Assembly: GCA_017510605.1 (NCBI GenBank)
Contig: JAFWMQ010000005.1
Span: 62,001 to 126,000, forward strand
Direction: 5' to 3'
DNA length: 64,000 bases
Origin: Clostridiales bacterium
GTDB lineage: Bacteria; Bacillota; Clostridia; Saccharofermentanales; Saccharofermentanaceae
Under the pieces are notes generated by a model that worked only from the letters and a program-made list of their open reading frames with translations, was not told the DNA's origin and ran no database searches. Each line of letters opens with the position of its first letter. Position 1 is the stretch's first letter. Positions 8,675-17,386 of this stretch are shown here, piece by piece. A program made the position numbers and the translations under genes.

Positions 8675-9832
8675 ATGAAAATGAGAACAAATAAAATACT
8701 GGCTGTTCTTCTGCTTCCTGCATTTCTATGTGGGTGTGCCGGGAAAACACCCGTAAGTGCAGAGCCGGAAAACACAACGGAGAATAAAGAACTCGTTTCA
8801 GATGTAACCTCTGAGAATATTTCTGAATATGATTTCACGGAACAGGCCATGATTTACCTGGAATATCTGGGCACTAAACTGCCTGACAGGGACAGCACAA
8901 AAAAGGACGGTGATCATGAAGCTGCTATGGAATGGATAATCTCAGAGCTGAGGAATGCGGGATATTCAGATGGTCAAATTGAGAAACAGTCTTTCAGTTA
9001 TGAAGGTTTTGAAGGAACGAATGTCATTCTCACGGTTGAGGGAGAGGACCGGCTGCATCAGATAATTGCCGGCGCGCATTATGATGGTGACGGAACCGGT
9101 GACAACGGATCGGGAGTTGCGCTGCTTCTTGCCAATGCTGTCGGTCTCGCGGGGAAGAAACCGCACTATACGGTTAAATACATATTTTTCGATTGTGAAG
9201 AGATCGGTCTGTTAGGCAGCTTTTATAGTGTTGAAAACATGTCTGACACCGAGACGGCAAACACTCTTTACATGATCAATATTGATTCAGTTGTGTTCGG
9301 AGATTACTGCAATATCTATGGCGGTTTTCCCGGTTATGAATACGTTGTTCAGGAGAAACAACCGGAACCTGAAAAGACTGAGGCTTATGAATTTGCAGCT
9401 GATGTTGCTGAATCTTTGGGGTTCAGTGTGATGAGAACTGCTGATCTGGACGGTTATTTTGCAAAACACGGTACAGGACCGGAAATCAAAGAAAAAACGC
9501 TTTATACCAATCCCTGGACGAACGATAATCCTCCGCCTTCTAACTATGTAGCTGCTTCACCTGCGACTATTCCTGCAAGCGATCATGTCGGTTATATGAT
9601 GAAAGACATACCATATATATATTTTGAAGCGACAAACTGGTTTGTTGAAGGCGAAGAATTATCTTACCTCGGATACTTTGAGACTTATGATAAATCTCTT
9701 GGTGAGGGAGGCATGTTTATGAATACGGAATATGATACCTGGGAAAATCTGAACAAGTTTTTCCCGGGAAGGGCAGAGCAGCACTTTAGGATCTATTCAC
9801 CGCTTCTGTCCGCTCTGATAATGAAAAGATAA
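8675..9832 (+). CDS. Secreted M28-family zinc peptidase lipoprotein
   Basis: Predicted surface-anchored aminopeptidase-type protein, 385 aa. The start at 8675 is chosen because GGAGG lies 8 bases upstream and a signal peptide with lipobox (FLCGC) follows at once. M28 metal ligands are visible in order: GAHYDGDG (His, with Asp in the following GTGDNGSG), FDCEEIGLLGS (catalytic Glu and ligand Glu), INIDSV (Asp) and ASDHVGYM (His). An acidic low-complexity stretch follows the lipid Cys. It is probably co-transcribed with the SGNH gene 13 bases downstream. The actual substrate, peptide or other amide, is unknown. Confidence 0.85.
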   Translation: MKMRTNKILAVLLLPAFLCGCAGKTPVSAEPENTTENKELVSDVTSENISEYDFTEQAMIYLEYLGTKLPDRDSTKKDGDHEAAMEWIISELRNAGYSDGQIEKQSFSYEGFEGTNVILTVEGEDRLHQIIAGAHYDGDGTGDNGSGVALLLANAVGLAGKKPHYTVKYIFFDCEEIGLLGSFYSVENMSDTETANTLYMINIDSVVFGDYCNIYGGFPGYEYVVQEKQPEPEKTEAYEFAADVAESLGFSVMRTADLDGYFAKHGTGPEIKEKTLYTNPWTNDNPPPSNYVAASPATIPASDHVGYMMKDIPYIYFEATNWFVEGEELSYLGYFETYDKSLGEGGMFMNTEYDTWENLNKFFPGRAEQHFRIYSPLLSALIMKR

Positions 9833-9845
9833 GAGTGACTTATAT

Positions 9846-10502
9846 ATGAGTAAAAATTCTCTGCGCATATTATGCGGAATATTGTGTGTTATATTCGCTG
9901 CCGGCATGGCAGGGTGCACCAAAGACAAAGAAAACACGGAAAGTATGCATACAGATATTTCGAGTACCCGGTCAAGATATGAAGATTACATCTTCGTCGG
10001 TGATTCAAGATTTGTCGGAATGAAGGATGCAATTAAAGATTCAGTTGACACGGATGTGAGATTTGTAGCCGAGGTCGGACAGGGACTTGGATGGTTAAAG
10101 AAAGTTACTCCGGATCTTTATAACGAGACCGGAAAGACGATCATTTTCAATCTCGGAGTAAATGATCTCGAAAATGTTTCCGGATATGTTGAATTCTATA
10201 ACAATCTGCCGCAGGATTTTATGGAAAATAATACCCTGGTCATCATGACCGTAAATCCTATTGATGATCAGAGAGAGGCAGAAATCGGCTATGGTGTTAA
10301 TAATACAGAGATCGAGTCATTCAACAATACATTGAAGAATGAACTTGATAAGCAGTGTTACCATATGATAGACAGTTACACATATCTCCGGATGAGTGAT
10401 TTCAAGACGGTTGACGGCATTCACTATACCGATGCTACATACAGACTGATCTTCGATTACGCAGTCGATTGCTGCAGGAACGGGAATTTTGTGAAGAGAT
10501 GA
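9846..10502 (+). CDS. SGNH/GDSL-like hydrolase lipoprotein
   Basis: A 218-aa exported protein with a signal peptide ending in lipobox AGMAGC (Cys24). SGNH blocks are present: FVGDSRFVG near residue 51 (Ser in the GDS motif), a Gly block around VGQGLGW, NLGVNDL near 102 (Asn) and DGIHYTDATY near 196 (Asp and His). Such proteins act as cell-surface esterases or carbohydrate deacetylases; the substrate cannot be inferred. The ribosome site is weak, so translation may depend on coupling to the M28 peptidase gene just upstream. Confidence 0.8.
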   Translation: MSKNSLRILCGILCVIFAAGMAGCTKDKENTESMHTDISSTRSRYEDYIFVGDSRFVGMKDAIKDSVDTDVRFVAEVGQGLGWLKKVTPDLYNETGKTIIFNLGVNDLENVSGYVEFYNNLPQDFMENNTLVIMTVNPIDDQREAEIGYGVNNTEIESFNNTLKNELDKQCYHMIDSYTYLRMSDFKTVDGIHYTDATYRLIFDYAVDCCRNGNFVKR

Positions 10503-10650
10503 TCCCGGCCGTTTCCTGCTTGACACCGGATTGATGAGGGAATAATCAAAGAATCATTATCCTTTTCATAATGGGTTATATATGCTTAACCATTAGTGTA
10601 TAATGCTACCCTGATATTACGCCGGGCAGGCGGAACACTGAGGTTTACAG

Positions 10651-11739
10651 ATGAGAGCTTTGAGGATCATACGCAATTATTTTTTCTACAGCGGAATAGA
10701 GAAAGAAGAATATGAAGCTGTGAAAAAAGATGCATACATTTCCAATTACGCAGTATGGCGTATCCTTCACTGTGTTATGGTTGCGGCATTCTGTTTTCTG
10801 TATATCAGTTCGTTATTCAGTGATCTTCTGGAATCGAACAGGTTTTTCTACATGCTGGCGCTCATATATTCAATATTTGCCTGCAGCCTTTTTTTCATAC
10901 TTAAGAAAGATTCGCTTATAGCACAGCTGATCATATATCTGTCGATCTCATTGCTTTTCATATTCGCATGCCTGATCACCCAGAACAAACCTGAGATCCC
11001 GGCAACGACGTTCATTGCGCTGCTCCTGATCGCGCCGATGTTCATGATCGACAAGCCGTTTTTCATGACATTCGAACTTATCTCCGCATCTTGCCTGTTT
11101 CTTGTATGGATGTATTATGTGAAGCCGTACGAGATCTGGGAAATGGATATGGTCAATGTTATCATCTTTACTGTAGTCGGTGTTATTCTCAACATCATTG
11201 CAAATTCTATCCGGATCAAAGAATTTGTCCTTACGAGAAAGATCAATATCCAGAAGGATACGGATGAATTAACAGGCCTGAAGAATAAGGGCGCTCTCAC
11301 CAGGGAGATCAATGCTTTTCTGGATAATGAGTCAGCTTATGAAGGCATCATGATGTTGATGGACGTTGATCAATTCAAGTCCATTAACGATACCTACGGT
11401 CACGATGTCGGAGACATTGTCGTTGCAAGTCTCGGAAGCATTCTCAAAAACAAGTTTGATAAAGGTGAGATCACAGGACGTTTTGGAGGAGATGAATTCA
11501 TAGTTTTCATCAAGGATACCGATGACAGGGAATATGCCCGTAAGACTGCCGAATCTATCATCGCGAGCGCATCTCAGATCAATGCCTTGCCGGATACCGG
11601 AAAGAAAGTAAGTGTGAGCATAGGTATTGCAATATATAAAGGATACGAAAATAATTATTCCGAGATATTCAAAAAGGCAGACATCGCTATGTACAGGTCA
11701 AAAGCCGATCCTGAAAACAGATACTGTTTTTACGAGTGA
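10651..11739 (+). CDS. Membrane diguanylate cyclase (GGDEF)
   Basis: Makes cyclic di-GMP from two GTP. The N-terminal 190 residues hold about six hydrophobic helices that probably sense a membrane or extracellular signal, with no known sensor domain recognised. The GGDEF domain starts at DELTGLKNKGAL near residue 208, with DVDQFKSINDTYGHDVGD and an intact RFGGDEF motif. The inhibitory RxxD site is absent: the residues five before GGDEF read DKGE. A TATAAT box at 10599-10604 may drive the gene, but no good -35 is seen. It implies c-di-GMP signalling in this organism. Confidence 0.93.
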   Translation: MRALRIIRNYFFYSGIEKEEYEAVKKDAYISNYAVWRILHCVMVAAFCFLYISSLFSDLLESNRFFYMLALIYSIFACSLFFILKKDSLIAQLIIYLSISLLFIFACLITQNKPEIPATTFIALLLIAPMFMIDKPFFMTFELISASCLFLVWMYYVKPYEIWEMDMVNVIIFTVVGVILNIIANSIRIKEFVLTRKINIQKDTDELTGLKNKGALTREINAFLDNESAYEGIMMLMDVDQFKSINDTYGHDVGDIVVASLGSILKNKFDKGEITGRFGGDEFIVFIKDTDDREYARKTAESIIASASQINALPDTGKKVSVSIGIAIYKGYENNYSEIFKKADIAMYRSKADPENRYCFYE

Positions 11740-11776
11740 TCTGATGATGCGTTGAAACACTAAGGAGAAAGCAGAT

Positions 11777-12217
11777 ATGGGAAAGAAGATCTTAGCGGTA
11801 TTATGTTTACTTCCGGTATTTCTTTTTTGCTGCTGTACGACAAGGGAGACTGATAATATGGAAACCAAAAACATCGGAACGGTTACTTTTATAAACAGTG
11901 TCAGTGACGCTGACGTATGGATCCTCGCCGATACTGAGGCAAACCGTAAGACAACGTTGTGGGGAACGGCTACGCTGTCTAAGATCCCGAAGGGTGAGAG
12001 CAGGGAGGCACAGCTTTGTGAACCGGGCGATGAAGGCCTTTATATGTTCAGAATGATCGATACTGACAAGTATTATTATTCGGCTGACCACATTGCAATA
12101 GAAGACGGCTGTACAGTGGAGATAAAAGGCGAAGAACTTAATCAGATCACCATTGAGGTTACTTACGGGAGCGGCGCTGTAGTAAGCACATACGAAGTAT
12201 TTGCAGCAAGGCTGTAA
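11777..12217 (+). CDS. Small lipoprotein of unknown function
   Basis: A 146-aa protein with a short signal peptide ending in a run of Cys (FLFCCCTT), one of which is the likely lipid site. The mature part is mostly predicted beta strand with no domain I recognise (NIGTVTFINSVSDADVWILAD, then a basic GKIK-like loop and a VEIKGEELNQITIEVTYG strand pair). The start follows AAGGAGAAA. It sits between the cyclase and patatin genes on the same strand, with only 27 bases to the patatin start. Confidence 0.7.
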   Translation: MGKKILAVLCLLPVFLFCCCTTRETDNMETKNIGTVTFINSVSDADVWILADTEANRKTTLWGTATLSKIPKGESREAQLCEPGDEGLYMFRMIDTDKYYYSADHIAIEDGCTVEIKGEELNQITIEVTYGSGAVVSTYEVFAARL

Positions 12218-12244
12218 CCGTCATTTTTGGGGAATCGGGAAAAC

Positions 12245-13099
12245 GTGGAGTATAAAAAAGGCTTAATTCTCGAGGGCGGTGCTATGCGTGGCATGTTTAC
12301 ATGCGGAGTAATAGATGTTCTCATGGAAAACGACATAAGGTTTGACGGTGCGGCAGGAATCTCTGCGGGCGCGGTTTTCGGGTGCAATTACAAATCAAGA
12401 CAGATCGGGCGTCCTATCAGATATAACAAGACTTACTGCAAAGATCCCAGATACTGCAGTTACAGATCTCTCATTAAGACAGGCGACCTTTACGGAGCGG
12501 ATTTCTGCTATCACGAACTCCCCGACGTGCTCGATCCGTTCGACAGGGAGACATTCCGCACTGATCCGATGGAATTTTACATAGGCGCAACTGATGTTAA
12601 TACCGGCAAGTGCGTTTACCACAAATGTACCGACGGCGGCGAGAAGGACATCAAATGGATGCAGGCATCCGCATCAATGCCGATCGTATCAAAGCCCGTT
12701 TCCGTTGACGGCTACCTGCTCCTCGACGGCGGCATCGCGGATTCAATTCCGTACGCGTACATGGAAAAGCTTGGCTATAACCGCAACGTCATCGTGCTGA
12801 CCCAGCCCGCAGGATACGTTAAGCGCAGGAGCAAGGCTTCGCCTCTTATGAATATGATGCTCCGTAAATATCCCGCGATCGCGGAAGGCATGGCAAAGCG
12901 CCACGAGATGTATAACCGCCAGCTGGCTGAGATCGAAGAACGTGAACACAAGGGCATATCTTTTGTCATCAGACCGCCAGAACCGATAGGCATCGGACGT
13001 ACGGAGAAAGATCCCGACAAGCTCGAGAAAGCTTACCGGACGGGACGCAGTGAGGCTTTGAAAGAGCTTGATCATCTGCGTGTGTTTTTGGACAGGTGA
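12245..13099 (+). CDS. Patatin-like phospholipase
   Basis: Serine acyl hydrolase of the patatin/YjjU type, 284 aa from the GTG at 12245. GTG is chosen over the upstream TTG (12227) because GGGGAA lies about 10 bases before it and the protein then starts just ahead of the conserved oxyanion block ILEGGAMRG. The nucleophile elbow is GISAGAVFG (Gly-x-Ser-x-Gly), and the second dyad residue lies in LLDGGIADSIP. No signal peptide is present, so it acts in the cytoplasm, probably in lipid turnover. The SAP-domain gene follows after 10 bases. Confidence 0.88.
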   Translation: MEYKKGLILEGGAMRGMFTCGVIDVLMENDIRFDGAAGISAGAVFGCNYKSRQIGRPIRYNKTYCKDPRYCSYRSLIKTGDLYGADFCYHELPDVLDPFDRETFRTDPMEFYIGATDVNTGKCVYHKCTDGGEKDIKWMQASASMPIVSKPVSVDGYLLLDGGIADSIPYAYMEKLGYNRNVIVLTQPAGYVKRRSKASPLMNMMLRKYPAIAEGMAKRHEMYNRQLAEIEEREHKGISFVIRPPEPIGIGRTEKDPDKLEKAYRTGRSEALKELDHLRVFLDR

Positions 13100-13109
13100 G
13101 GTATAGATC

Positions 13110-13697
13110 ATGAGTGATAGACCGGCATTGGACAAGTCTCTCGACGGCAAAACGTTCCGTGAATGGTACTGGCTCAAAGAAGAGCTCGTTGATTTCTGCA
13201 GGGAAAACGACCTGCCGGCATCAGGTGGAAAGACTGAACTTACCGACAGGATCGCGCTGTTTCTTGATACGGGAGAAGTTAAGAAATCTTCTCTGCGGAA
13301 GGACAGAACAGGCCCCCGCCAAACTATGTCAGAGATCACTTTGGAAAGCATCATCGAACCTGATCTTGTATGCTCGGAAAAGCACCGCGCTTTTTTCAGA
13401 TCACAGATCGGGAACTCTTTTTCTTTCAACGTTGCTTTCCAGAAATGGCTGAAGACCAATTCCGGCAGGACTTATGCAGATGCAGTGACTGCGTATCATG
13501 AGATCAGGAAAAATGCCGCAGGCGGGCGAAAAAACATCGGCAGGCAATTTGAATACAATACTTATGTACGTGATTTTTTCGAGCATAACAAAGGACGGTC
13601 ACTGGACGATGCCATCAGGTGCTGGAAATACAAAAAGGGTCTGCCGGGGCACAACCGCTATGAAGATACGGATCTTGAAGTATTGAAGAACGGTTAG
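13110..13697 (+). CDS. SAP-domain protein with a DUF6434-like C-terminus
   Basis: A 195-aa cytoplasmic protein. Residues about 18-55 form a SAP-type helix-extension-helix (KEELVDFCRENDLPASGGKTELTDRIALFL), a fold that usually binds nucleic acid. Residues about 70-190 match a conserved bacterial domain I know as DUF6434 (HRAFFRSQIGNSFSFNVAFQKWLK, then AYHEIRK and the terminal DAIRCWKYKKGLPG). The function is unknown. It is likely co-transcribed with the patatin gene, whose stop is 10 bases upstream. Confidence 0.75.
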   Translation: MSDRPALDKSLDGKTFREWYWLKEELVDFCRENDLPASGGKTELTDRIALFLDTGEVKKSSLRKDRTGPRQTMSEITLESIIEPDLVCSEKHRAFFRSQIGNSFSFNVAFQKWLKTNSGRTYADAVTAYHEIRKNAAGGRKNIGRQFEYNTYVRDFFEHNKGRSLDDAIRCWKYKKGLPGHNRYEDTDLEVLKNG

Positions 13698-13743
13698 CAT
13701 GTGCGATAATCAATATAGTTATTTTAGATTGGGGAGAAGGGAT

Positions 13744-14613
13744 ATGAGAAAAAACGTTAAAGCCTTATCGGTAATGATCGTTCTTATCTTGACGATGTTC
13801 TGCTGTACAGGCTGTCTCAGATTCCGCACTTCCATGAGATTTAAGAATAACGGCAAAACGGACCTTGCGATTATTTATGCATACCATGAGATGTTACTTG
13901 GAGATAACGGTCTGAAATCCATCGAAGATGTTGTGGAAGCTTTTGATGACGAAGGCTGGACAGTAAAAGATTACGAAAAAGGCGATTATCAGGGCTATTT
14001 ATTCACAATGAGCGACGTTAAGATCTCTGACCTCGAAGACGTCCTCAATTCCGATGCTTTCGAGAAGATCGGATTCGGCGATTTTGATCTTACCAGAAGT
14101 GGTCTGACTTACACGATAAATTGGGAATTAGGCACTCCTGAAGAATTTCAGAATGAGAGTTTAAGTTCTTCGGATCTTTCCGCATACGGCGGTTTCATAG
14201 AAATCGTTATCGAACTCCCTTCCCCTGCGAAGAGCGAGAACGCAACCGATGTTGACGATGAAGGCAAGAAACTTACATGGGATCTTCTTGAAGAAGATGA
14301 AGTTGAATTATCATTCACGCTTATCAATACCGGTCTGATAGTCACTATAGCTGCTGTTGTTGGTGTATTGCTGGTTTCCGCAGTTGTCGTAGTTCTTGTG
14401 ATCATACTTAAAAAGAAGAAGCCCGCAAAAGCAGAAAAGGCTGCTCCGGCCGTTCCCCAGGGTCCGGTCTCATCGGCTGAACCGGCAAATCCAATTGATT
14501 TTACTTCACCTATTCCGCCACCGGTAACTTCAGCACCTTTAGTTCCTGCTGCTTATCTTCCTGAGCAGCCCGGGGATGACGGGTCATCCGGCGCACCGTC
14601 TGCACATAGTTAA
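13744..14613 (+). CDS. LppM-like lipoprotein with C-terminal membrane anchor
   Basis: A 289-aa envelope protein. The start at 13744 follows GGGGAGAAGGG and opens with a signal peptide ending in a CTGC lipobox. The extracellular part (RFRTSMRFKNNGKTDLAI onward) resembles the LppM domain found in many Gram-positive lipoproteins. A second hydrophobic helix at about 198-222 (IVTIAAVVGVLLVSAVVVVLVIIL) is followed by a basic cluster and a Pro/Ala-rich tail. This gives a lipid anchor plus a membrane helix with a cytoplasmic Pro-rich end. Function unknown. Confidence 0.75.
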   Translation: MRKNVKALSVMIVLILTMFCCTGCLRFRTSMRFKNNGKTDLAIIYAYHEMLLGDNGLKSIEDVVEAFDDEGWTVKDYEKGDYQGYLFTMSDVKISDLEDVLNSDAFEKIGFGDFDLTRSGLTYTINWELGTPEEFQNESLSSSDLSAYGGFIEIVIELPSPAKSENATDVDDEGKKLTWDLLEEDEVELSFTLINTGLIVTIAAVVGVLLVSAVVVVLVIILKKKKPAKAEKAAPAVPQGPVSSAEPANPIDFTSPIPPPVTSAPLVPAAYLPEQPGDDGSSGAPSAHS

Positions 14614-14650
14614 CTTTTTTTCATAAATTTTCATTAGGGTTAACTAACCC

Positions 14651-15535
14651 TTATTCCCGTTTTCCCACACTCAAAATGATTATCGCCGCAAATACCAGGA
14701 TAATTCCCGCGATAGCGACCGGGCCGACGGTCTCTTTCATGACGAAGAATCCGAAAAGCGTGGCGGCCGCAGGCTCGACAGTTGCAAGAACCGCTGCTTT
14801 GCCGGCGGTGGTCATGTTGAGACCTAACGTGTAAAGCAGGAATGGAATGACTGCCGTGACTACCGATGTCAGCAGCACGAATCCGAAGAGAGACAGTTTA
14901 TTGTCGACAGAAGATATTTTCGCGGCAAGGTCAACGGGGTCAGATACCACGATCGATCCCAGACCTGCTATCAGGAAAGTGTAACAGGTAACGGTCAAAG
15001 GTGAATATTTCTTAAGCGCGAACGTTCCGAAAATACTGTAGAGACCATAACCAAGACCTGAACCGAGACCTACGAGGATGCCGGTAACGCTTACTTTGCC
15101 GCCGAATCCGGATACGAGAACGCAGCCGGCAAAAGCCAGGATGAGAGCGATGATCTTCTGCAAAGTAATCTTTTCCTTGAGGAAGATTATCGCGAGGATC
15201 ATGACCCAGATAGGCGATGTGTAAAGCAGTATGGCGGCAGTCGACATAGTCATGAGACGGATGGCCGTGAAGTAGCAGCACGTAAAGAAGAGTATGCTTA
15301 CAAGTCCGAGCGCAAGGAACAGCGGAATGTCGCGGGGACTGATCTTAAACCCTTTTGGGTCTTTGATCAGGAGTATCAGCGCAAAGAGTATTCCCGCAAC
15401 GGTCAGCCTCAGACATGCCACCTGAATCGATGTGAATCCGAGGCCGTTCAAATGGCGCACGAAGATGCCCATGCTGCCCCAGAAAAGCCCGGCGATGATT
15501 ATCAGTATGTTGCCTACAGCAGATTTCTTCTCCAT
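14651..15535 (-). CDS. EamA/DMT-family transporter
   Basis: Inner-membrane carrier of the drug/metabolite transporter superfamily, 294 aa, with ten hydrophobic helices arranged as two EamA repeats (first repeat around IIIAGLFWGSMGIFVRHL, second around GILVGLGSGLGYGLYSIFG). The start at 15535 has GGGAGGAAC just upstream. The substrate is unknown; relatives export amino acids or metabolites. The gene diverges from the HTH-desulfoferrodoxin regulator at 15671, so it is a natural candidate target of that regulator, by context only. Confidence 0.88.
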   Translation of the reverse strand: MEKKSAVGNILIIIAGLFWGSMGIFVRHLNGLGFTSIQVACLRLTVAGILFALILLIKDPKGFKISPRDIPLFLALGLVSILFFTCCYFTAIRLMTMSTAAILLYTSPIWVMILAIIFLKEKITLQKIIALILAFAGCVLVSGFGGKVSVTGILVGLGSGLGYGLYSIFGTFALKKYSPLTVTCYTFLIAGLGSIVVSDPVDLAAKISSVDNKLSLFGFVLLTSVVTAVIPFLLYTLGLNMTTAGKAAVLATVEPAAATLFGFFVMKETVGPVAIAGIILVFAAIIILSVGKRE

Positions 15536-15670
15536 GATCGTTCCTCCCGACGAACGCATTATAACATGCAGGAGCACTCCACGATGCGTGGGTAACATCT
15601 CTTCATTCCCTGTGATATCTTTGAGCCGTAGGAAGTTTCCGCGCATGAGATCACAAGGGAGGTAAAAGCT

Positions 15671-16255
15671 ATGGATAAATATGTTACCGGAGCCGTTATC
15701 CGAAGGCTTCGCGAAAATAAGAAGATGACGCAGGAAGAGCTTGCTGAGAAAGTGTTTGTCAGCAGCAAAGCAGTCAGCAAATGGGAGACCGGACAGGGTT
15801 TTCCGGATGTAAGCCTTATCGAATCCCTGGCAAAAGCACTCGATATCTCGGTCATAGAACTTTTGTCGGGCGAAGACATAAGAAACTGCAACCGTTCATC
15901 GAACATGACCAAAGGCAAATTCTATGTTTGTCCTGTCTGCGGAAACGTGATCAACACGACCGGTGAAGCAGTGGTCAGCTGCTGCGGAATAACACTTCCT
16001 CCGCTTGACCCTGAGACACCTGATGAAGAGCACGGGATCAAGGTTGAGATCGTTGAAGATGAATACTATGTCACGGTCGGTCATCCGATGACGAAGGATC
16101 ATTACATCTCATTTCTTGCAGCGGTTTCTGACCAGGGGATCCAGCTGACAAAGCTCTATCCTGAGGGTAATGCCGAAGCGAGGTTCAGGATCAGCTGTGT
16201 CAGGAAGATGTATGCGTACTGCAACAGGCACGGGCTTTTCATGGTTAAGATGTGA
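15671..16255 (+). CDS. XRE regulator fused to a desulfoferrodoxin-like iron domain
   Basis: Predicted redox-responsive transcription factor, 194 aa. Residues 7-65 are a Cro/CI helix-turn-helix (MTQEELAEKVFVSSKAVSKWE). Residues 84-194 match desulfoferrodoxin. The rubredoxin-like centre I has Cys87, Cys90, Cys104 and Cys105. The superoxide-reductase centre II ligands are all present as His121, His138 (VGHPM), His144 (KDHYI), Cys184 and His187 (CNRHGLF). The Lys that normally precedes the first His (EKH) is Glu here (EEH). The family knowledge is that centre II reacts with superoxide; sensing by this fusion is inference. The start follows GGGAGG. Confidence 0.88.
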   Translation: MDKYVTGAVIRRLRENKKMTQEELAEKVFVSSKAVSKWETGQGFPDVSLIESLAKALDISVIELLSGEDIRNCNRSSNMTKGKFYVCPVCGNVINTTGEAVVSCCGITLPPLDPETPDEEHGIKVEIVEDEYYVTVGHPMTKDHYISFLAAVSDQGIQLTKLYPEGNAEARFRISCVRKMYAYCNRHGLFMVKM

Positions 16256-16393
16256 TGCCGGGTATTTTTACAAGAATACTAACAACTTAGATACAATCCC
16301 GAAACACCGATGACAAGAACCGTGAGCCGCATAATGTTATACTCGCGTTATAATTCGAAAAACATTTTCGGGCGGTTTGGAGGTAAACTATCA

Positions 16394-17179
16394 ATGCTAT
16401 TCGGGAAGAATGATCACATGGTTAGAAAGGCAGTTGCATTGTCGGTCATGTCTGTTGTGGCGCTGTCGTGTTTTGGAGGGTGCAGCACGGCGGCAGAACC
16501 CAAGGCAACAACCGCGATAGCAGAAGACGGTGTTGTACTGTCGAATGATTCATCGGATTTCGTGCTTTTGAGCGAAGCGGTTCCGGATGCAATTCTGGAG
16601 ATCAGATATTATGGCACATATAATTTTGTCGGTGACAGGATCGAAGGTTACGAGGAGCCCGTAGCGCTTCTTACCAAGGAAGCAGCGGCTGCTCTTAAGG
16701 AAGTAAGCGATGAACTGATCACCAAAGGTTACCGTATTAAGATCTACGATGCGTACAGACCGCAGATGGCGGTCACTAATTTCAAGAACTGGGCATTGGA
16801 TCTTGATGATACTCGCATGAAGGAATACTTCTATCCGGAGCTAGAGAAGGATGTGCTTTTCCCTCAGGGATACATTGCTGAGCATTCCGGTCACAGTCGC
16901 GGGAGCACGGTCGATCTCACTCTTTTCGACATGACAACGGAGAAAGAAGTGGATATGGGCGGCACGTTCGATTATTTCGGTGAGCTGAGCCACCCGGATT
17001 ATACGGACATCACAGAAGAGCAGTATGCAAACCGCATGATCTTAAGGGATGCTATGATAAAGCACGGATTCAGACCGCTTGAGGAAGAGTGGTGGCACTT
17101 CACTCTTGACAATGAGCCTTATCCGGACACCTATTTCACGTTCCCTGTTAACAGCGATTCCGTTAAGAAAGCTGCTTGA
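16394..17179 (+). CDS. VanX/DdpX-type D-Ala-D-Ala dipeptidase lipoprotein (M15D)
   Basis: Zinc dipeptidase predicted to cleave D-Ala-D-Ala-type dipeptides outside the membrane. From ATG16394, which has GGAGG ten bases upstream, the protein is 262 aa with a lipobox CFGGC (Cys30). The metal-site motif SGHSRGSTVDL gives His167 and Asp174; EEEWWHF gives Glu232 and His235; the YDAYRPQMAV block is also conserved. The lipoprotein form and lack of vanH/vanA neighbours point to wall-peptide recycling rather than glycopeptide resistance. A TATAAT box lies at 16349-16354. Confidence 0.88.
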   Translation: MLFGKNDHMVRKAVALSVMSVVALSCFGGCSTAAEPKATTAIAEDGVVLSNDSSDFVLLSEAVPDAILEIRYYGTYNFVGDRIEGYEEPVALLTKEAAAALKEVSDELITKGYRIKIYDAYRPQMAVTNFKNWALDLDDTRMKEYFYPELEKDVLFPQGYIAEHSGHSRGSTVDLTLFDMTTEKEVDMGGTFDYFGELSHPDYTDITEEQYANRMILRDAMIKHGFRPLEEEWWHFTLDNEPYPDTYFTFPVNSDSVKKAA

Positions 17180-17300
17180 CAATCACTACCCGGAAGGGTT
17201 TCCAAAAATAGGCGAAAATATAATGGTAACAGGCGTTTTCGAGATCCTTGAAGAAGACGGTCAAAAATACATTGCTCTGACGAATGCGGATATCCTCTGA
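17178..17300 (+). pseudogene. Remnant of an OB-fold-like protein C-terminus
   Basis: An open stretch of about 40 codons starts immediately after the vanX-like gene and reads LDNHYPEGFPKIGENIMVTG, then VFEILEEDGQKYIALTNADIL and stop. The alternation and the KIGENIMVTGVFE / YIALTNADI strands resemble the last strands of small OB-fold domains in clostridial membrane-associated proteins. There is no ribosome site, and the only internal ATG (17223) would give 25 residues. I infer the 3' remnant of a deleted gene; a short expressed peptide is the alternative. Confidence 0.4.
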
Positions 17301-17332
17301 AATCTGAGCTGGTTTACAGTGCTGAAAAGCTT

Positions 17333-17361
17333 TTGAGACACTCCCTGTATTTTGTTATAAT
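17333..17361 (+). promoter_or_regulatory. Promoter of the P-type ATPase gene
   Basis: TTGAGA at 17333-17338 and TATAAT at 17356-17361 are separated by 17 bases. Transcription would start near 17368, leaving only about 20 bases of leader before the coding start, too little for a magnesium riboswitch. Confidence 0.65.
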
Positions 17362-17386
17362 TTTCGTTAAGTTTTTGGGGAGGGAT

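Noticed and set aside
8609..8675. M28 peptidase start at 8609
   Set aside because: The upstream ATG lies inside the preceding gene and gives a non-signal N-terminus; ATG8675 has GGAGG and opens directly into a signal peptide.
14636..14651. Inverted repeat AGGGTTA/TAACCCT as a bidirectional terminator
   Set aside because: The loop would be two to four bases and no T tract follows on either strand; it also touches the EamA stop codon.
15671..16255. Plain desulfoferrodoxin (superoxide reductase enzyme)
   Set aside because: The N-terminal helix-turn-helix and the missing Lys near the active site favour a regulator.
16394..17179. VanX homologue as a vancomycin-resistance gene
   Set aside because: There is no vanH, ligase or VanRS pair nearby, and the protein is a lipoprotein. 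A wall-peptide recycling or scavenging dipeptidase is more likely.
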